Source: Kappaphycus alvarezii (lineage: Eukaryota > Rhodophyta > Florideophyceae > Gigartinales > Solieriaceae). Taken from it: a stretch of DNA of 64,000 bases. Below, in pieces: positions 41,229-53,061 of the stretch. Within the stretch, counting starts at the first letter, position 1, and each line of letters opens with the position of its first letter. The notes under the pieces are model-generated. The model did no database searches. It was not told the DNA's origin and worked only from the letters and a program-made list of their open reading frames with translations. Location: the NCBI GenBank assembly GCA_002205965.3, contig NADL03000190.1, positions 1-64,000 on the forward strand, given 5' to 3'. The position numbers and the translations under genes were made by a program.

Positions 41229-42450
41229 GATAATGCAACAACATCTTGTTGACGTGAGCATCATGATATCGCGGCACCGGCAAGCATGAATACATATCCG
41301 CCAGTCGACTTGCGGTTGCCAGTGTCACCTGCCCAGTCGGCATCAACATACCCAAAGGGTACCATACCTGCGTTTCCATCATAACAGAGTCCATATTCCA
41401 TAGTGCTAACCAAATAACGCATAATGCGTTTCACTGCTTTCCAATGCACCTCCCCTGGCCGTTCAACGTACTTGGCCAGTTTGCACACTGCAAATGCAAT
41501 ATCCGGACGTGTCCCAACCATCAAGTACATCAAGCACCCGATGGCCTCGCGATATGGAACATCCGCGATGTCTTCATCAGCGATATCGGCATCTAAGTCC
41601 AACTTGACCTCCATAGGTGTGTTCATCCCTTTGGCCTCCGACATGTTGAACCGCTCCAATACAGACTTGACGTACTTGGATTGGGACAGATGAAGACGTT
41701 TTCCGTTGATATCACGATAGATTTCGAATCCCAAACATGTACTGACTTCGTTCAAGTCTTTCATACGAAAACGTTTGTACAACTGTTCCTTGACTTCTTG
41801 CAGCTTCGTAAGGCTGTTGCAAGCAATAAGAAGGTCATCCACATAGAGTGCAACAATTACAAATGTGTCTCGATCGCGATAAAAGTACACACATTCGTCC
41901 GCTTCGTTACGACTCATGCGAAGCTCCCTCGTTAGGAACTCGTCAATCTTCTTGCGCCATCGACATGATGCTTGTTTCAAACCGTATATGGCCTTCCAAA
42001 GTCGACATACCCAATGTTCCTTGCCCTTGCGTTTAAACCCTTCTGGCTGCTCGAGGTACACTTCCTCCTCGAGGTCACCGTTTAGGAATGCGGAGTCGAC
42101 ATCCATTTGGTGCAGAAACAATGCAAAGAATGTCACAAGTGCCAAGATGATCTGGACCGAAGTAAACTTCACCACAGGTGCATATGTCCCGGTGTAGTCG
42201 ACGCCTTCGACCTGTGAGAATCCACGTGCCACTAGTCTCGCCTTGCGATGTTTTTTAATCTCACCGTTCGGTTGAGGTTTGTCCTTGACAAACACCCACT
42301 TGGACGAAACAACGTTATGGTCGGACGGACGAGGCACGACATCCCAGGTCTTGTACTCCATGAGTGCGTCATATTCCTTCTGCATGGCAGCACGCCACTC
42401 GTCGTTATTCGTGCTGGACATGGCCTGATGATAAGTCGTTGGGTCCGGCG
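41229..42450 (-). pseudogene. COP-G RT and RNase H N-terminal part
   Basis: A long unbroken frame. SSTNNDEWRAAMQKEYDAL starts near 42420; then [48 protein letters not shown] (motif A), AIYGLKQASCRW, ALYVDDLLIACN (motif C), MVGTRPDIAFAVCKLAKYVERP and the RNase H start YVDADWAGD. It is among the best preserved RT genes in the window and is interrupted only by insertions: COP-F at 42450 and the solo LTR at 41229. Protein read beyond 42450 in this frame is LTR sequence. Confidence 0.9.
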
Positions 42451-43681
42451 TGTTGGATAAGGGATAGAATGCATGCGATCCCATGGTTTTTAGTTGCCAC
42501 CTGGACACGTGTACACTTGTAGCATGAAAAAGCGAGTTGCACCCTTCTTCTGTGTGTACACCTTCTACACGTGTAAAATGGGCCAAATCGAAAGTTGCCT
42601 GGGACGAAAGCCCATTTTCGGGCAACTCAAAATCACGGCGCATTTTGCCATTTTTCAAATCACTTGGTAATCTGCCCTCTGATTGGCTGCTACATACGCC
42701 TCCATACCACTCACATCGCTCCAAGTGGTGATATCTGAGCTGATCATTGTGGAGCATTCTGACACTTGGCATGTTATGGTTGGTTGATGGTTTGTCTCTA
42801 TTCTAGGCTCAAAGTACTGTACCCAATGTGTCATACGTGTACTGTCTCCTATGTGGCATACGTGTACTGTCTCCTCTCTGTCGTACGTGTACAGTATTAT
42901 AGGTGTCGTACGTGTACAAGTAAACAGTGGTTTCTATATTTATCCTATAGTTGCCTGGACTGGCTTGCATACAGTTTACACTATACTCATTATACTGGCT
43001 GCTACAAATCACTCTTGCACAAGTATGCAGCCAAAGTATGTTGATGCAGCCACGTTGCTTTTACAGTATTGCACGTATAGCACGTAAGGCTTAATTCACG
43101 TTGAACGGCCTGCATGAGATTTACGTACTGTTACGTAACAACGTGAGACAAGCCCGCCAAAAATTGTTTTCTACTTTATGATATTTAAGTTCCCGCCTTA
43201 ACCCGCCTTCTGTTACAGGCCGAGATTACAGTTGCGTTGGCGGGTCACGTAAGGCATAATTCACGGGTTGACTGTTTTAGTGTACGTTTACGTAACAGAA
43301 CATGCATGGCTAGCATGCACGTAATGTTACTTACGTTTTGAATATCGGTAATTATGAATTTCCCGCGCATGCAAATCAGGGATTCTGAGGCATCTCGGCT
43401 TGGGTAGGCTATAGGATCAACAAAGATAGTACTGCAAATGTAGATTTTGCTACTTTCATTTTGCTTTCACAAAGCCGAAGTGAGTACCGGCAAACAGTAT
43501 ATAGTTGTAGTCTAATAGCTCATCCAAGTAAAGAAGAGGTACGGACTTGCCTTTGATTTCAACACCAACCTCACCCTTGCCGTTCTATCTCCTTTCTGTT
43601 TCTTTTATCCATCTACACTCTTTCCCTACTTCCCTTTTCATTCTCTCTCCTCATCCCTCATCATCCCCTGTTCTTTCATCA
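42451..43681 (+). repeat. COP-F LTR1
   Basis: TGTTGGATAAGGG to CTTTCATCA, 1231 bp. It includes a cluster of four TACGTGTAC motifs (42826-42920) in imperfect units of 22-27 bp and several ACACGTGTA palindromes. A CT-rich stretch near 43560-43680 precedes the PBS. Variants here (GGATCAACAAAGATAG, GAGTACCGG) match LTR3. Confidence 0.93.
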
Positions 43682-43698
43682 GGTTATGGGCCCAGTCC
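43682..43698 (+). other. COP-F primer-binding site, unit 1
   Basis: GGTTATGGGCCCAGTCC, complementary to the anticodon arm of initiator-Met tRNA, immediately after LTR1. Repeated at 49713 and 55750. Confidence 0.82.
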
Positions 43699-45227
43699 AC
43701 GCTACCGCTCTTTCCGCTTGATCCGTCCCTCAACCGTTGACGTTGACGTTGAGGTAATTGCTTTCTCTGTGTTGTGTGTTGGTGTTGTGATTTGTTGCTT
43801 TGTGGTGATTGTTGTTGGGTTCTTGTCTTTGTTAGGACCCATTTGGTGATTGTCAAGCACTCTGTGTGTGGATCCTGAGTGTTTTTGTGGTTCTCATTGT
43901 GTGTTGTTGGAAGCTTTTGTTGATACGAACCAACTAAGGTTGTCAAGCACTCTGTGTGTGGATCCTGAGTGTTTTTGTGGTTCCATTTTGTGTTGAATCA
44001 GAGCAATCGTTGTTTGTGCTCTACTACTGTTGAGAACAATTTTGTGTTTCAAGCACTCTGTGTGAGGATCCTGAGTGCTTTGTGGTGTCATTGCTCTGCA
44101 TTGTTTGTTGGTTGGTTTTCTGTCTCTTTTGTGGTGGTCGTGGTCATTGGCAATTGATCAGCTCGAGTTTATTGTTTGGAAATATTGGCCTTGTTGTTTG
44201 AGGAGGAATCTAGGCCTGGTTGTTGATACCCCTTGCACTCTTGGAAAGCCTTCACGGCAACGGAAAAGAAGAAGACAGAGTGCCGGGGGTCCGCCCAAGT
44301 TTGTCCGATTCTTTTGCCGAATCGTGGTCTGGCAATCGGTTTTGTGATCCTCTCACCGGCTGTACTCTTTTGAGAACAGTGCCTTTGTGTAACGCGAGTT
44401 GGACGGACCGTACCATACAAACCCACGCGGTTGATAACGCGAGTTATCAAAGTCGTAAGACTGAACCCGATTCCCGGTGGGAATCACGGTGTACCAGCCG
44501 AGTCGGTCCGTTGCAGTGGCCCTTTTGCGCGCCGGCGGGACAGAGACGCTCCTCGCTTGAACGACCGATACGTACGCGAAACACCATCGCCCGTGGTCGG
44601 AGAGGGAACGACTGTCTTCTAATTCCTTACTCTGGTAGCATACCGGGTACTAGTGTTCTGCACTTGTACTTTGGTACCTGCTGGCTATACTTCTGTTGAG
44701 GTGTAGATACGTGCTGTGCACGGAAGGACGAGGCTCATTGGTGACCTTGAGTGCTTTCACACGAGTACGACGGAAGTCAAGCAACACAGTCCGGAAGGAA
44801 ACGCGCCTGAGTTAGTACGGAAAGACTGTGATTGTGGTAAGACGCCCTTTGCTGCGGGGACCTTTCGGGGTAGTGGCTGAAAATTCCTGGCCGTCTACAG
44901 GTAAAGTCGCTGTGCTTACTCGTGGCACACGGATTGCGCTCAAAGTTGAAAGACCAGCACTGGCCGATATACAGGGGTAGCGCCCTAAGGCACAAATAAA
45001 GAGGTGGTAAAGAGGTAAAGAGGAGGAAAACTAAAGAGGTAAAGAGTTGGAAATTAAACACCACGTGTCTTTGAGTAAACGCTGCAAACTTCTTATAGGG
45101 AAAGGCTTGCCGTGACAAGCGACTATCGGTCGCCGGCTTGGGATACCCGAACAGAGGACTTTGCATACTCACTGCATACGTGGTAATAGAGGTTTCAGAT
45201 ACAAAGGGTCTTGGATAAAACGTAGTC
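43699..45227 (+). other. COP-F unit 1 untranslated leader
   Basis: About 1.5 kb between PBS and gag with no recognisable protein. It has three dispersed copies of a segment of about 38 bp containing CAAGCACTCTGTGTG and GGATCCTGAGTG (43853, 43943, 44050), a possible 5' splice site (GAGGTAATTG near 43750) and a purine-rich (TAAAGAGG)n stretch at 44997-45052. Frames such as 44220-44699 recur in all units but only because the units are near identical. There is no zinc-finger ORF as in COP-B and COP-E. Confidence 0.6.
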
Positions 45228-47020
45228 ATGGACGATCGCGGAGGCGGAGTTCGAATTGAAAAGCTCACCAACAATAATTTCCATGTTTGGAAGCAGAAGG
45301 TGCAGCTTCTTCTCGCTCCGGGAGCTTGATGACTACATTGTGGATGATCCGCCTGAGGAATCGGATGATAGGGCTCTCAAATCATGGACTCGGGCCGACC
45401 GCAAAGCAGGGCGCTCATCGGGTTGTCCCTTTCTGATGAGCACCTTGAGCATGTCGCGCACTGCGGCAACTGCAAAGGAGATGTGGACTATTATTCTCAA
45501 CACGTTTGAGAGGCACACACTCCTCAATAAACTTGCGGCTCGACGCCGGTTTTACACCGCGGCTATGGATGGTAACGAGAGAGTTTTGCAGTACGTTAAC
45601 CGTGTAACACAGTTGGCAGCGACCCTGAAATCCATGGATGTGACTATCGATGACAAAGAGATAGCCATGGCTGTGCTTAACGGATTGCCACCCGTTTGAC
45701 AATCTCATCGTTGCCTTGGATGCGCTCGGCAATGAGGACAGGGTGTTTACTTTGGAATTTGTGAAGAGCCGGTTGTTGCAGGAAGAGGAGCGTGCTCAAA
45801 TGAGGAGTCAAAAGGGACAAAATCCAATGCTGCGCTCATATCCAATGCCCGTCCGAATGACTACGGAGGTAATGCTAGACAGCTGCACTGTACGAACTGC
45901 GGTCATTCTGGTCACACCGCGGACAGATGCTGGGGCAAAGATGTGAACGGTAGGCGCCCGGAAGCTCCAAGGGGCTATCGTGCATCCGGTTCTCGTAGTG
46001 GCAGAGCATCTAATAATCATCGAAACGAGAAAAATCGCCCAAGAGGAGATCAGCAGGCGTTCGTAGGTGCAAATGTATTTGATTCGACTGATTCTCATCC
46101 TTCAGCTGATAGTGGGGACAGCGTTGATGATGAAATTGTTTGCCTCATGTCACGAATTAAACAGGCCGGGATTTCGGCCGGAACTTCCTCCTGGTACGCA
46201 GATTCCGCATGTACTTCCCATATGACTTACGATAGGAGTGTTTTCACGAATTATACCGAATTTTCTGCAGCCTCAGTCGAAATGGGAACTAAAGCCCGGG
46301 CTAAGATTGCTGGGCGAGGTGACGTGGAGCTCACATTATTAGTAGATGGTTCTCGAAAGCGGTGTATTCTGCGAGATGTTGTCCACGTTCCTAGTTTCGA
46401 ATACTCTCTCATCTCTGTAGGCAAAGCGGACATAGAAGGGATCAAAACTGTATTTGAGAACAAAGCTTTGCAGATGACAATGGGAGAGTTGTAGCAACTG
46501 GAAAAATGCTGTGCAATAGCCTTCTTTATGCTATCGACATAGTCCAGAAGATACCAATGATACCTTGTACTCTGCGAAAGTCACCACACTCTCGACATGG
46601 CACGAGAGAATGGCTCATGTAAGCAAGCAGGGCATTGCATCTATGGTAAGGAACAATGTTGTGGACGGCGTGCAGATCAGTGGCTCGAATACATCCGAAA
46701 TATGCTCCTCATGCGTTCATGGAAAGGCTCATCGTTCTGCAGTGCCGAAGGAACGCACGACTGGTAGAGCTGAAGCGATGTTAGACCTTGTTCACAGTGA
46801 CGTGTGTGGACCTATGGAGGTTTCTTCTGTTGGAGGGCACGCTACTTTGTGACCTTCACGGACGATCACTCTTCCTGGGTTACCGTCTACATGATGCAGC
46901 GAAAGTCAGAGGTCTTTGATAAATATAAACTGTTCCAAGCTCGTAGCGAAGCCCATACTGGGCGTCGCATTGGCATTCTTCGTTCAGATCGAGGGGGAGA
47001 ATATATGTCCACTGCATCAA
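45228..47020 (+). pseudogene. COP-F unit 1 gag, protease and integrase N-terminal part
   Basis: The ATG at 45228 starts DDRGGGVRIEKLTNNNFHVWK. A two-base deletion at about 45317 breaks gag, which then shows FERHTLLNKLAARRRFYTA, MAVLNGLPP, the zinc knuckle CTNCGHSGHTADRC and the protease site WYADSACTSHMTYD (D-S-A instead of D-S-G). Next come WHERMAHVSKQGIASMV and CSSCVHGKAHR, LVHSDVCGPMEV (first D) and RSDRGGEYMSTA (second D), cut by the solo LTR. At least five frame changes occur. Confidence 0.85.
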
Positions 47021-48170
47021 TGATGGGAATCGGGGAGGGTGAAGGACTTTGCTGGACGGATGAAGTTGCGGGCTTGGCTACCCAGAATTTACTCGGAACT
47101 CTAAAATCTTGGCCTTAAGTACAACCTACAACTACTTTCTAACTCACTGCGTCCACTAACAGAATCCCGCAAACTATTACCATTTGAGCGGATTTCAAGA
47201 TCTTGGCCCGGTGATAACAGTCATTAGGGGCAATTTTGGAACTGCTTCCAAAGTTGACATATTTGTGAACAGGTTGGCCCAATACACACATCAATACATA
47301 CCTTATTTTGCAAACTTATCGGAATTCCCTTGTGCCAGAATAACGGACTCAATCCTTCATACGTATAATAGAATCACATAACTGATTTTGGATGCAGTCG
47401 GTCCAATCTTCATCATAATTAGGAACCTCATACATATGATGAAATCACATAACTGATTTTTGGATGCAGTTGTACAAATCAGTATCATAACTAGGAACCA
47501 CATACGTATGATGAAATCACATAACTGATTTTTGGATGCAGTTGTACAAACCAATAGCATAACTAGAAACCACATACGTATGATGGAATCACATAACTGA
47601 TTTCTGGATGCAGCTGGATAAAACCCATAATCATAACTAGAAACCTCATACGTAATATAAAATCAAATACCTCTTTCAAGGAGTCATGACAGTATTGCCA
47701 TAATTGATTCCTACTGTACAAACTCAAGTACAGTAAGAAGTACAGTACTTGGTACATTACGATGTACAGTTCGAAGTACAGTTCCTCATTTGGCACTAGT
47801 ACAGTACGTGTACACCACTGCACAAAAGGTTTCTACTCTTAGCTGTACCACGTGTACATCACATACACAACTGCCACCACGTACACGTGTACATAGCTTC
47901 CCTCAGCATATCTCTCATACCGTATACTCCTCATCCACTTATAGTACCCTACCCCACATAAAATCACCCCATAAAAACATTTTGCCTCTAAGTCGCTGAC
48001 CTCTCAAAATCATACTTTCGTCCCTGGGAACTTTGGATTTCTTCCGAAATGCCTTAGGCCACCCTTCAATCAACGCGTGTGCATGTGTATACGTGGAACA
48101 TGCCTCATGCCTCTCATGAGGTTTGGCACCGATGTGGGGGTCATGTGATCGTCTTGCCAAATCAACAACA
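47021..48170 (-). repeat. Solo D/E-type LTR in COP-F unit 1
   Basis: 1150 bp, reading TGATGGGAATCGG to CAACAACA on the + strand, so the LTR itself is on the minus strand. The target duplication is ttcaa (tcaa on the left, one T lost). About four minisatellite units lie at 47356-47652. The same insertion is found in units 2 and 3. Confidence 0.92.
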
Positions 48171-48467
48171 TTCAAGGACTACCTTGCCGAGCGCGGCACA
48201 AAAAAAACATGAGCTTAGTGCAGTGGAGTCACCTGAACAGAATGGTGTTTCAGAGCGGCTGAACCGAACACTTATGGATCTGGTTCGATCTATGCTACAT
48301 GCAAAGAGTCTGCCAAAACAGTTCTGGCCGAAGCTCTGGCGACTGCTGTATAAATCCGAAACAGAGTTACAACTCGGTCAATTCCAAGCCACACAACCCC
48401 ATCATATATGGTACGGTCGCAAGCCCAATTTGTCGCACCTTCGTACGTTCGGAAGCAAATGTTGGTA
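48171..48467 (+). pseudogene. COP-F unit 1 integrase C-terminal part, truncated at LTR2
   Basis: Resumes after the solo LTR with FKDYLAERGT, SPEQNGVSERLNRTLMDLVRSML (catalytic E) and PNLSHLRTFGSKCWY. It then passes directly into LTR2. The codons for K-C-W-Y contain TGTTGG, the same six bases that begin the LTR, so the deletion of RT and RNase H may have used this match. No polypurine tract is present before LTR2. Confidence 0.85.
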
Positions 48468-49712
48468 TGTTGGAAAAGGGATAGAATGCATGCGATCCCA
48501 TGGTTTTTTAGTTGCCACCTGGACACGTGTACACTTGTAGCATGAAAAAGCGAGTTGCACCCTTCTTCTGTGTGTACACCTTCTACACGTGTAAAATGGG
48601 CCAAATCGAAAGTTGCCTGGGACGAAAGCCCATTTTCGGGCAACTCAAAATCACGGCGCATTTTGCCATTTTTCAAATCACTTGGTAATCTGCCCTCTGA
48701 TTGGCTGCTACATACGCCTCCATACCACTCACATCGCTCCAAGTGGTGATATCTGAGCTGATCATTGTGGAGCATTCTGACACTTGGCATGTTATGGTTG
48801 GTTGATGGTTTGTCTCTATTCTAGGCTCAAAGTACTGTACCCAATGTGTCATACGTGTACTGTCTCCTATGTGGCATACGTGTACTGTCTCCTCTCTGTC
48901 GTACGTGTACAGTATTATAGGTGTCGTACGTGTACAAGTAAACAGTGGTTTCTATATTTATCCTATAGTTGCCTGGACTGGCTGCATACAGTTTACACCA
49001 TACTCATTATACTGGCTGCCTACAAATCAATCTTGCACAAGTATGCAGCCAAAGTATGTTGATGCAGCCACGTTGCTTTTACAGTACTGCACGTATAGCA
49101 CGTAAGGCTTAATTCACGTTGAACGGCCTGCATGAGATTTACGTACTGTTACGTAACAACGTGAGACAAGCCCGCCAAAAATTGTTTTCTACTTTCATGA
49201 TATTTAAGTTCCCGCCTTAAGTTCCCGCCGTTGGCTTCTGTTACAGGCCGAGAGATTACAGTTGCGTTGGCGGGTCACGTAAGGCATAATTCACGGGTTG
49301 ACTGTTTTAGTGTACGTTTACGTAACAGAACATGCATGGCTAGCATGCACGTAATGTTACTTACGTTTTGAATATCGGTAATTATGAATTTCCCGCGCAT
49401 GCAAATCAGGATTCTGAGGCATCTCGGCTTGGGTAGGCTATAGGATCCACAAAGAGAGTACTGCAAATGTAGATTTTGCTACCTTCATTTTGCTTTCACA
49501 AAGCCGAAGTGAGTACTGGCAAACAGTATATAGTTGTAGTCTAATAGCTCATCCAAGTAAAGAAGAGGTACGGACTTGCCTTTGATTTCAACACCAACCT
49601 CACCCTTCGCCGTTCTATCTCCTTTCTGTTTCTTTTATCCATCTACACTCTTTCCCTACTTCCCTTTTCATTCTCTCTCCTCATCCCTCATCATCCCCTG
49701 TTCCTTTCATCA
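48468..49712 (+). repeat. COP-F LTR2
   Basis: TGTTGGAAAAGGG to CCTTTCATCA, 1245 bp. It shares GGATCCACAAAGAGAG, GAGTACTGG and CCGCCGTTGGCTTC with LTR4 and differs from LTR1 and LTR3 at these places. The TACGTGTAC cluster recurs near 48850-48940. Confidence 0.93.
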
Positions 49713-51268
49713 GGTTATGGGCCCAGTCCACGCTACCGCTCTTTCCGCTTGATCCGTCCCTCAACCGTCGACGTTGACGTTGAGGTAATTGCTTTCTCTG
49801 TGTTGTTGATGCTGTTGGTGTTGTGATTTGTTGCTTTGTGGTGATTGTTGTTGGGTTCTTGTCTTTGTTAGGACCCAGTTGGTGATTGTCAAGCACTTGT
49901 GTGTGGATCCTGAGTGCTTTTTGTGGTTCTCATTGTGTGTTGTTGGAAGCTTTTGTTGATACGAACCAACGCTAAGGTTGTCAAGCACTCTGTGTGTGGA
50001 TCCTGAGTGTTTTTGTCTTTTCCAATTTGTGTTGAATCAGAGCAATCGTTGTTTGTGCTCTACTACTGTTGAGAACAATTTTGTGTTTCAAGCACTCTGT
50101 GTGAGGATCCTGAGTGCTTTGTGGTGTCATTGCTCTGCTTGTCGTTTGTTGGTTCGGTTTTCAGTCTCTTTTGTGGTGGTTGTGGTTATTTGGCAATTGA
50201 TCAGCTCGAGTTTATTGTTTGGAAATATTGGCCTTGTTGTTTGAGGAGGAATCTAGGCCTGGTTGTTGATACCCCTTGCACTCTTGGAAAGCCTTCACGG
50301 CAACGGAAAAGAAGAAGACAGAGTGCCAGTGGTCTGCCCAAGTTTGTCCGATTCTTTTGCCGAATCGTGGTCCTGGCAATCGTTTTGTAATCCTCTCACC
50401 GGCTGTACTCTTTTGGGAACAGTGCCTTTGTGTAACGCGAGTTGGACGGACCGTACCATACAAACCCACGCGGTTGATAACGCGATTATCAAAAAGTCGT
50501 AAGACTGAACCCGATTCCCGGTGGGAATCACGGTGTACCAGCCGAGTCGGTCCGTTGCAGTGGCCCTTTTGCGCGCCGGCGGGACAGAGACGCTCCTCGC
50601 TTGAACGACCGATACGTACGCGAAACACCATCCCGTGGTCGGAGAGGGAACGACTGTCTTCTAATTCCTTACTCTGGTAGCATACCGGGTACTAGTGTTC
50701 TGCACTGGTACTTTGGTACCTGCTGGCTATACTTCTGTTGAGATGTAGATACGTGCTGTGTACGGAAGGACGAGGCTCATTGGTGACCTTGAGTGCTTTC
50801 ACACGAGTACGACGGAAGTCAAGCAACACAGTCCGGAAGGAAACGTGCCTGAGTTAGTACGGAAAGACTGTGATTGTGGTAAGACACCCTTTGCTGCGGG
50901 GACCTTTCGGGTAGTGGCTGAAAATTCCTGGCCGTCTACAGGTAAAGTCGCTGTGCTTACTCGTGGCACACGGATTGCGCTCAAAGTTGAAAGACCAGCA
51001 CTGGCCGATATACAGGGTAGCGCCCTAAGGCACAAATAAAGAGGTGGTAAAGAGGTAAAGAGGAGGAAAACTAAAGAGGTAAAGAGTTGGAAATTTAACT
51101 CCACGTGTCTTTGAGTAAACGCTGCAAACTTCTTATAGGGAAAGGCTTGCCGTGACAAGCGACTATCGGTCGCCGGCTTGGGATACCCGAACAGAGGACT
51201 TTGCATACTCACTGCATACGTGGTAATAGAAGTTTCAGACACAAAGGGTCTTGGATAAAAACATAGTC
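49713..51268 (+). other. COP-F unit 2 PBS and leader
   Basis: GGTTATGGGCCCAGTCC at 49713-49729, then the same noncoding leader as unit 1, with scattered differences that set unit 2 apart: GAGATGTAG near 50740, AAACGTGCC near 50845, AGAAGTTTCAGACAC near 51228. Confidence 0.7.
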
Positions 51269-53061
51269 ATGGACGATCGCGGAGGCGGAGTTCGAATTGA
51301 AAAGCTCACCAACAATATTTCCATGTTTGGAAGCAGAAGATGCAGCTTCTTCTCGCTCTCCGGAGCTTGATGACTACATTGTGGATGATCCGCCTGAGGA
51401 ATCGGATGATAGGGCTCTCAAATCATGGACTCGGGCCGACCGCAAAGCAAGGGCGCTCATCGGGTTGTCCCTTTCTGATGAGCACCTTGAGCATGTCCGT
51501 ACTGCGGCAACTGCAAAGGAGATGTGGCTATTATTCTCAACACGTTTGAGAGGCACACACTCCTCAATAAACTTGCGGCTCGACGCCGGTTTTACACCGC
51601 GGCTATGGATGGTAATGAGAGAGTTTTGCAGTACGTTAACCGTGTAACACAGTTGGCAGCGACCCTGAAATCCATGGATGTGACTATCGATGACAAAGAG
51701 ATAGCCATGGCTGTGCTTAACGGATTGCCACCCGTTTTGACAATCTCATCGTTGCCTTGGATGCGCTCGGCAATGAGGACAGGGTGTTTACTTTGGAATT
51801 TGTGAAGAGCCGGTTGTTGCAGGAAGAGGAGCGTGCTCAAATGAGGAGTCAAAAGGGACAAAATCTGATGCTGCGCTCATATCCAATGCCCGTCCGAATG
51901 ACTACGGAGGTAATGCAAACAGCTGCACTGTACGAACTGCGGTCATTCTGGTCACACCGCGGACAGATGCTGGGGCAAAGATGTGAACGGTAGGCGCCCG
52001 GAAGCTCCAAGGGCTATCGTGCATCCGGTTCTCGTAGTGGCAGAGCATCTAATAATCATCGAAACGAGAAAAATCGCCCAAGAGGAGATCAGCAGGCGTT
52101 CGTAGGTGCAAATGTATTTGATTCGACTGATTCTCATCCTTCAGCTGATAGTGGGGCCATCGTTGATGATGAAATTGTTTGCCTCATGTCACGAATTAAA
52201 CAGGCCGGGATTTCGGCCGGAACTTCCTCCTGGTACGCAGATTCCGCATGTACTTCCCATATGACTTACGATAGGAGTGTTTTCACGAATTATACCGAAT
52301 TTTCTGCAGCCTCAGTCGAAATGGGAACTAAAGCCCGGGCTAAGATTGCTGGGCGAGGTGACGTGGAGCTACATTATAGTAGATGGTTCTCGAAAGCGGT
52401 GTATTCTGCGAGATGTTGTCACGTTCCTAGTTTCGAATACTCTCTCATCTCTGTAGGCAAAGCGGACATAGAAGGGATCAAAACTGTATTTGAGAACAAA
52501 GCTTTGCAGATGACTAAGAATAGGAGAGTTGTAGCAACTGGAAAAATGCTGTGCATAGCCTTCTTTATGCTATCGACATAGTCCAGAAGATACCAAATGA
52601 TACCTTGTACTGTGCGAAAGTCACCACACTCTCGACATGGCACGAGAGAATGGCTCATGTAAGCAAGCAGGGCATTGCATCTATGGTAAGGAACAATGTT
52701 GTGGACGGCGTGCAGATCAGTGGCTCGAATACATCCGAAATATGCTCCTCATGCGTTCATGGAAAGGCTCATCGTTCTGCAGTGCCGAAGAAACGCACGA
52801 CTGGTAGAGCTGAAGCGATGTTAGACCTTGTTCACAGTGACGTGTGTGGACCTATGGAGGTTTCTTCTGTTGGAGGTGCACGATACTTTGTGACTTCACG
52901 GACGATCACTCTTCCTGGGTTACCGTCTACATGATTCGGCGAAAGTCAGAGGTGTTTGATAAATATAAACTGTTCCAAGCTCGTAGCGAAGCCCATACTG
53001 GGCGTCGCATTGGCATTCTTCGTTCAGATCAAGGGGGAGAATATATGTCCACTGCATTCAA
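51269..53061 (+). pseudogene. COP-F unit 2 gag, protease and integrase N-terminal part
   Basis: The gag ATG is at 51269, with a frameshift at about 51315. The same domains follow as in unit 1: capsid, zinc knuckle, protease D-S-A site, integrase zinc domain and first two core D residues (RSDQGGEYMSTAFN). It is distinguished from units 1 and 3 by ATGATTCGGCG near 52932. Frames 51524-51805, 52186-52581 and 52551-52934 are the longest pieces. Confidence 0.83.

Noticed and set aside
42460-42772. N-terminal extension of the COP-G RT frame (also at 48290-48790 and 60445-60858)
   Set aside because: This protein is COP-F LTR sequence on the minus strand. It recurs wherever the LTR occurs and is not coding.
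44220-44699. A 159-codon leader protein in COP-F, seen in more than one unit
   Set aside because: The units are almost identical in DNA, so frame conservation carries no information. Another frame overlaps it on the same strand and no domain is visible.
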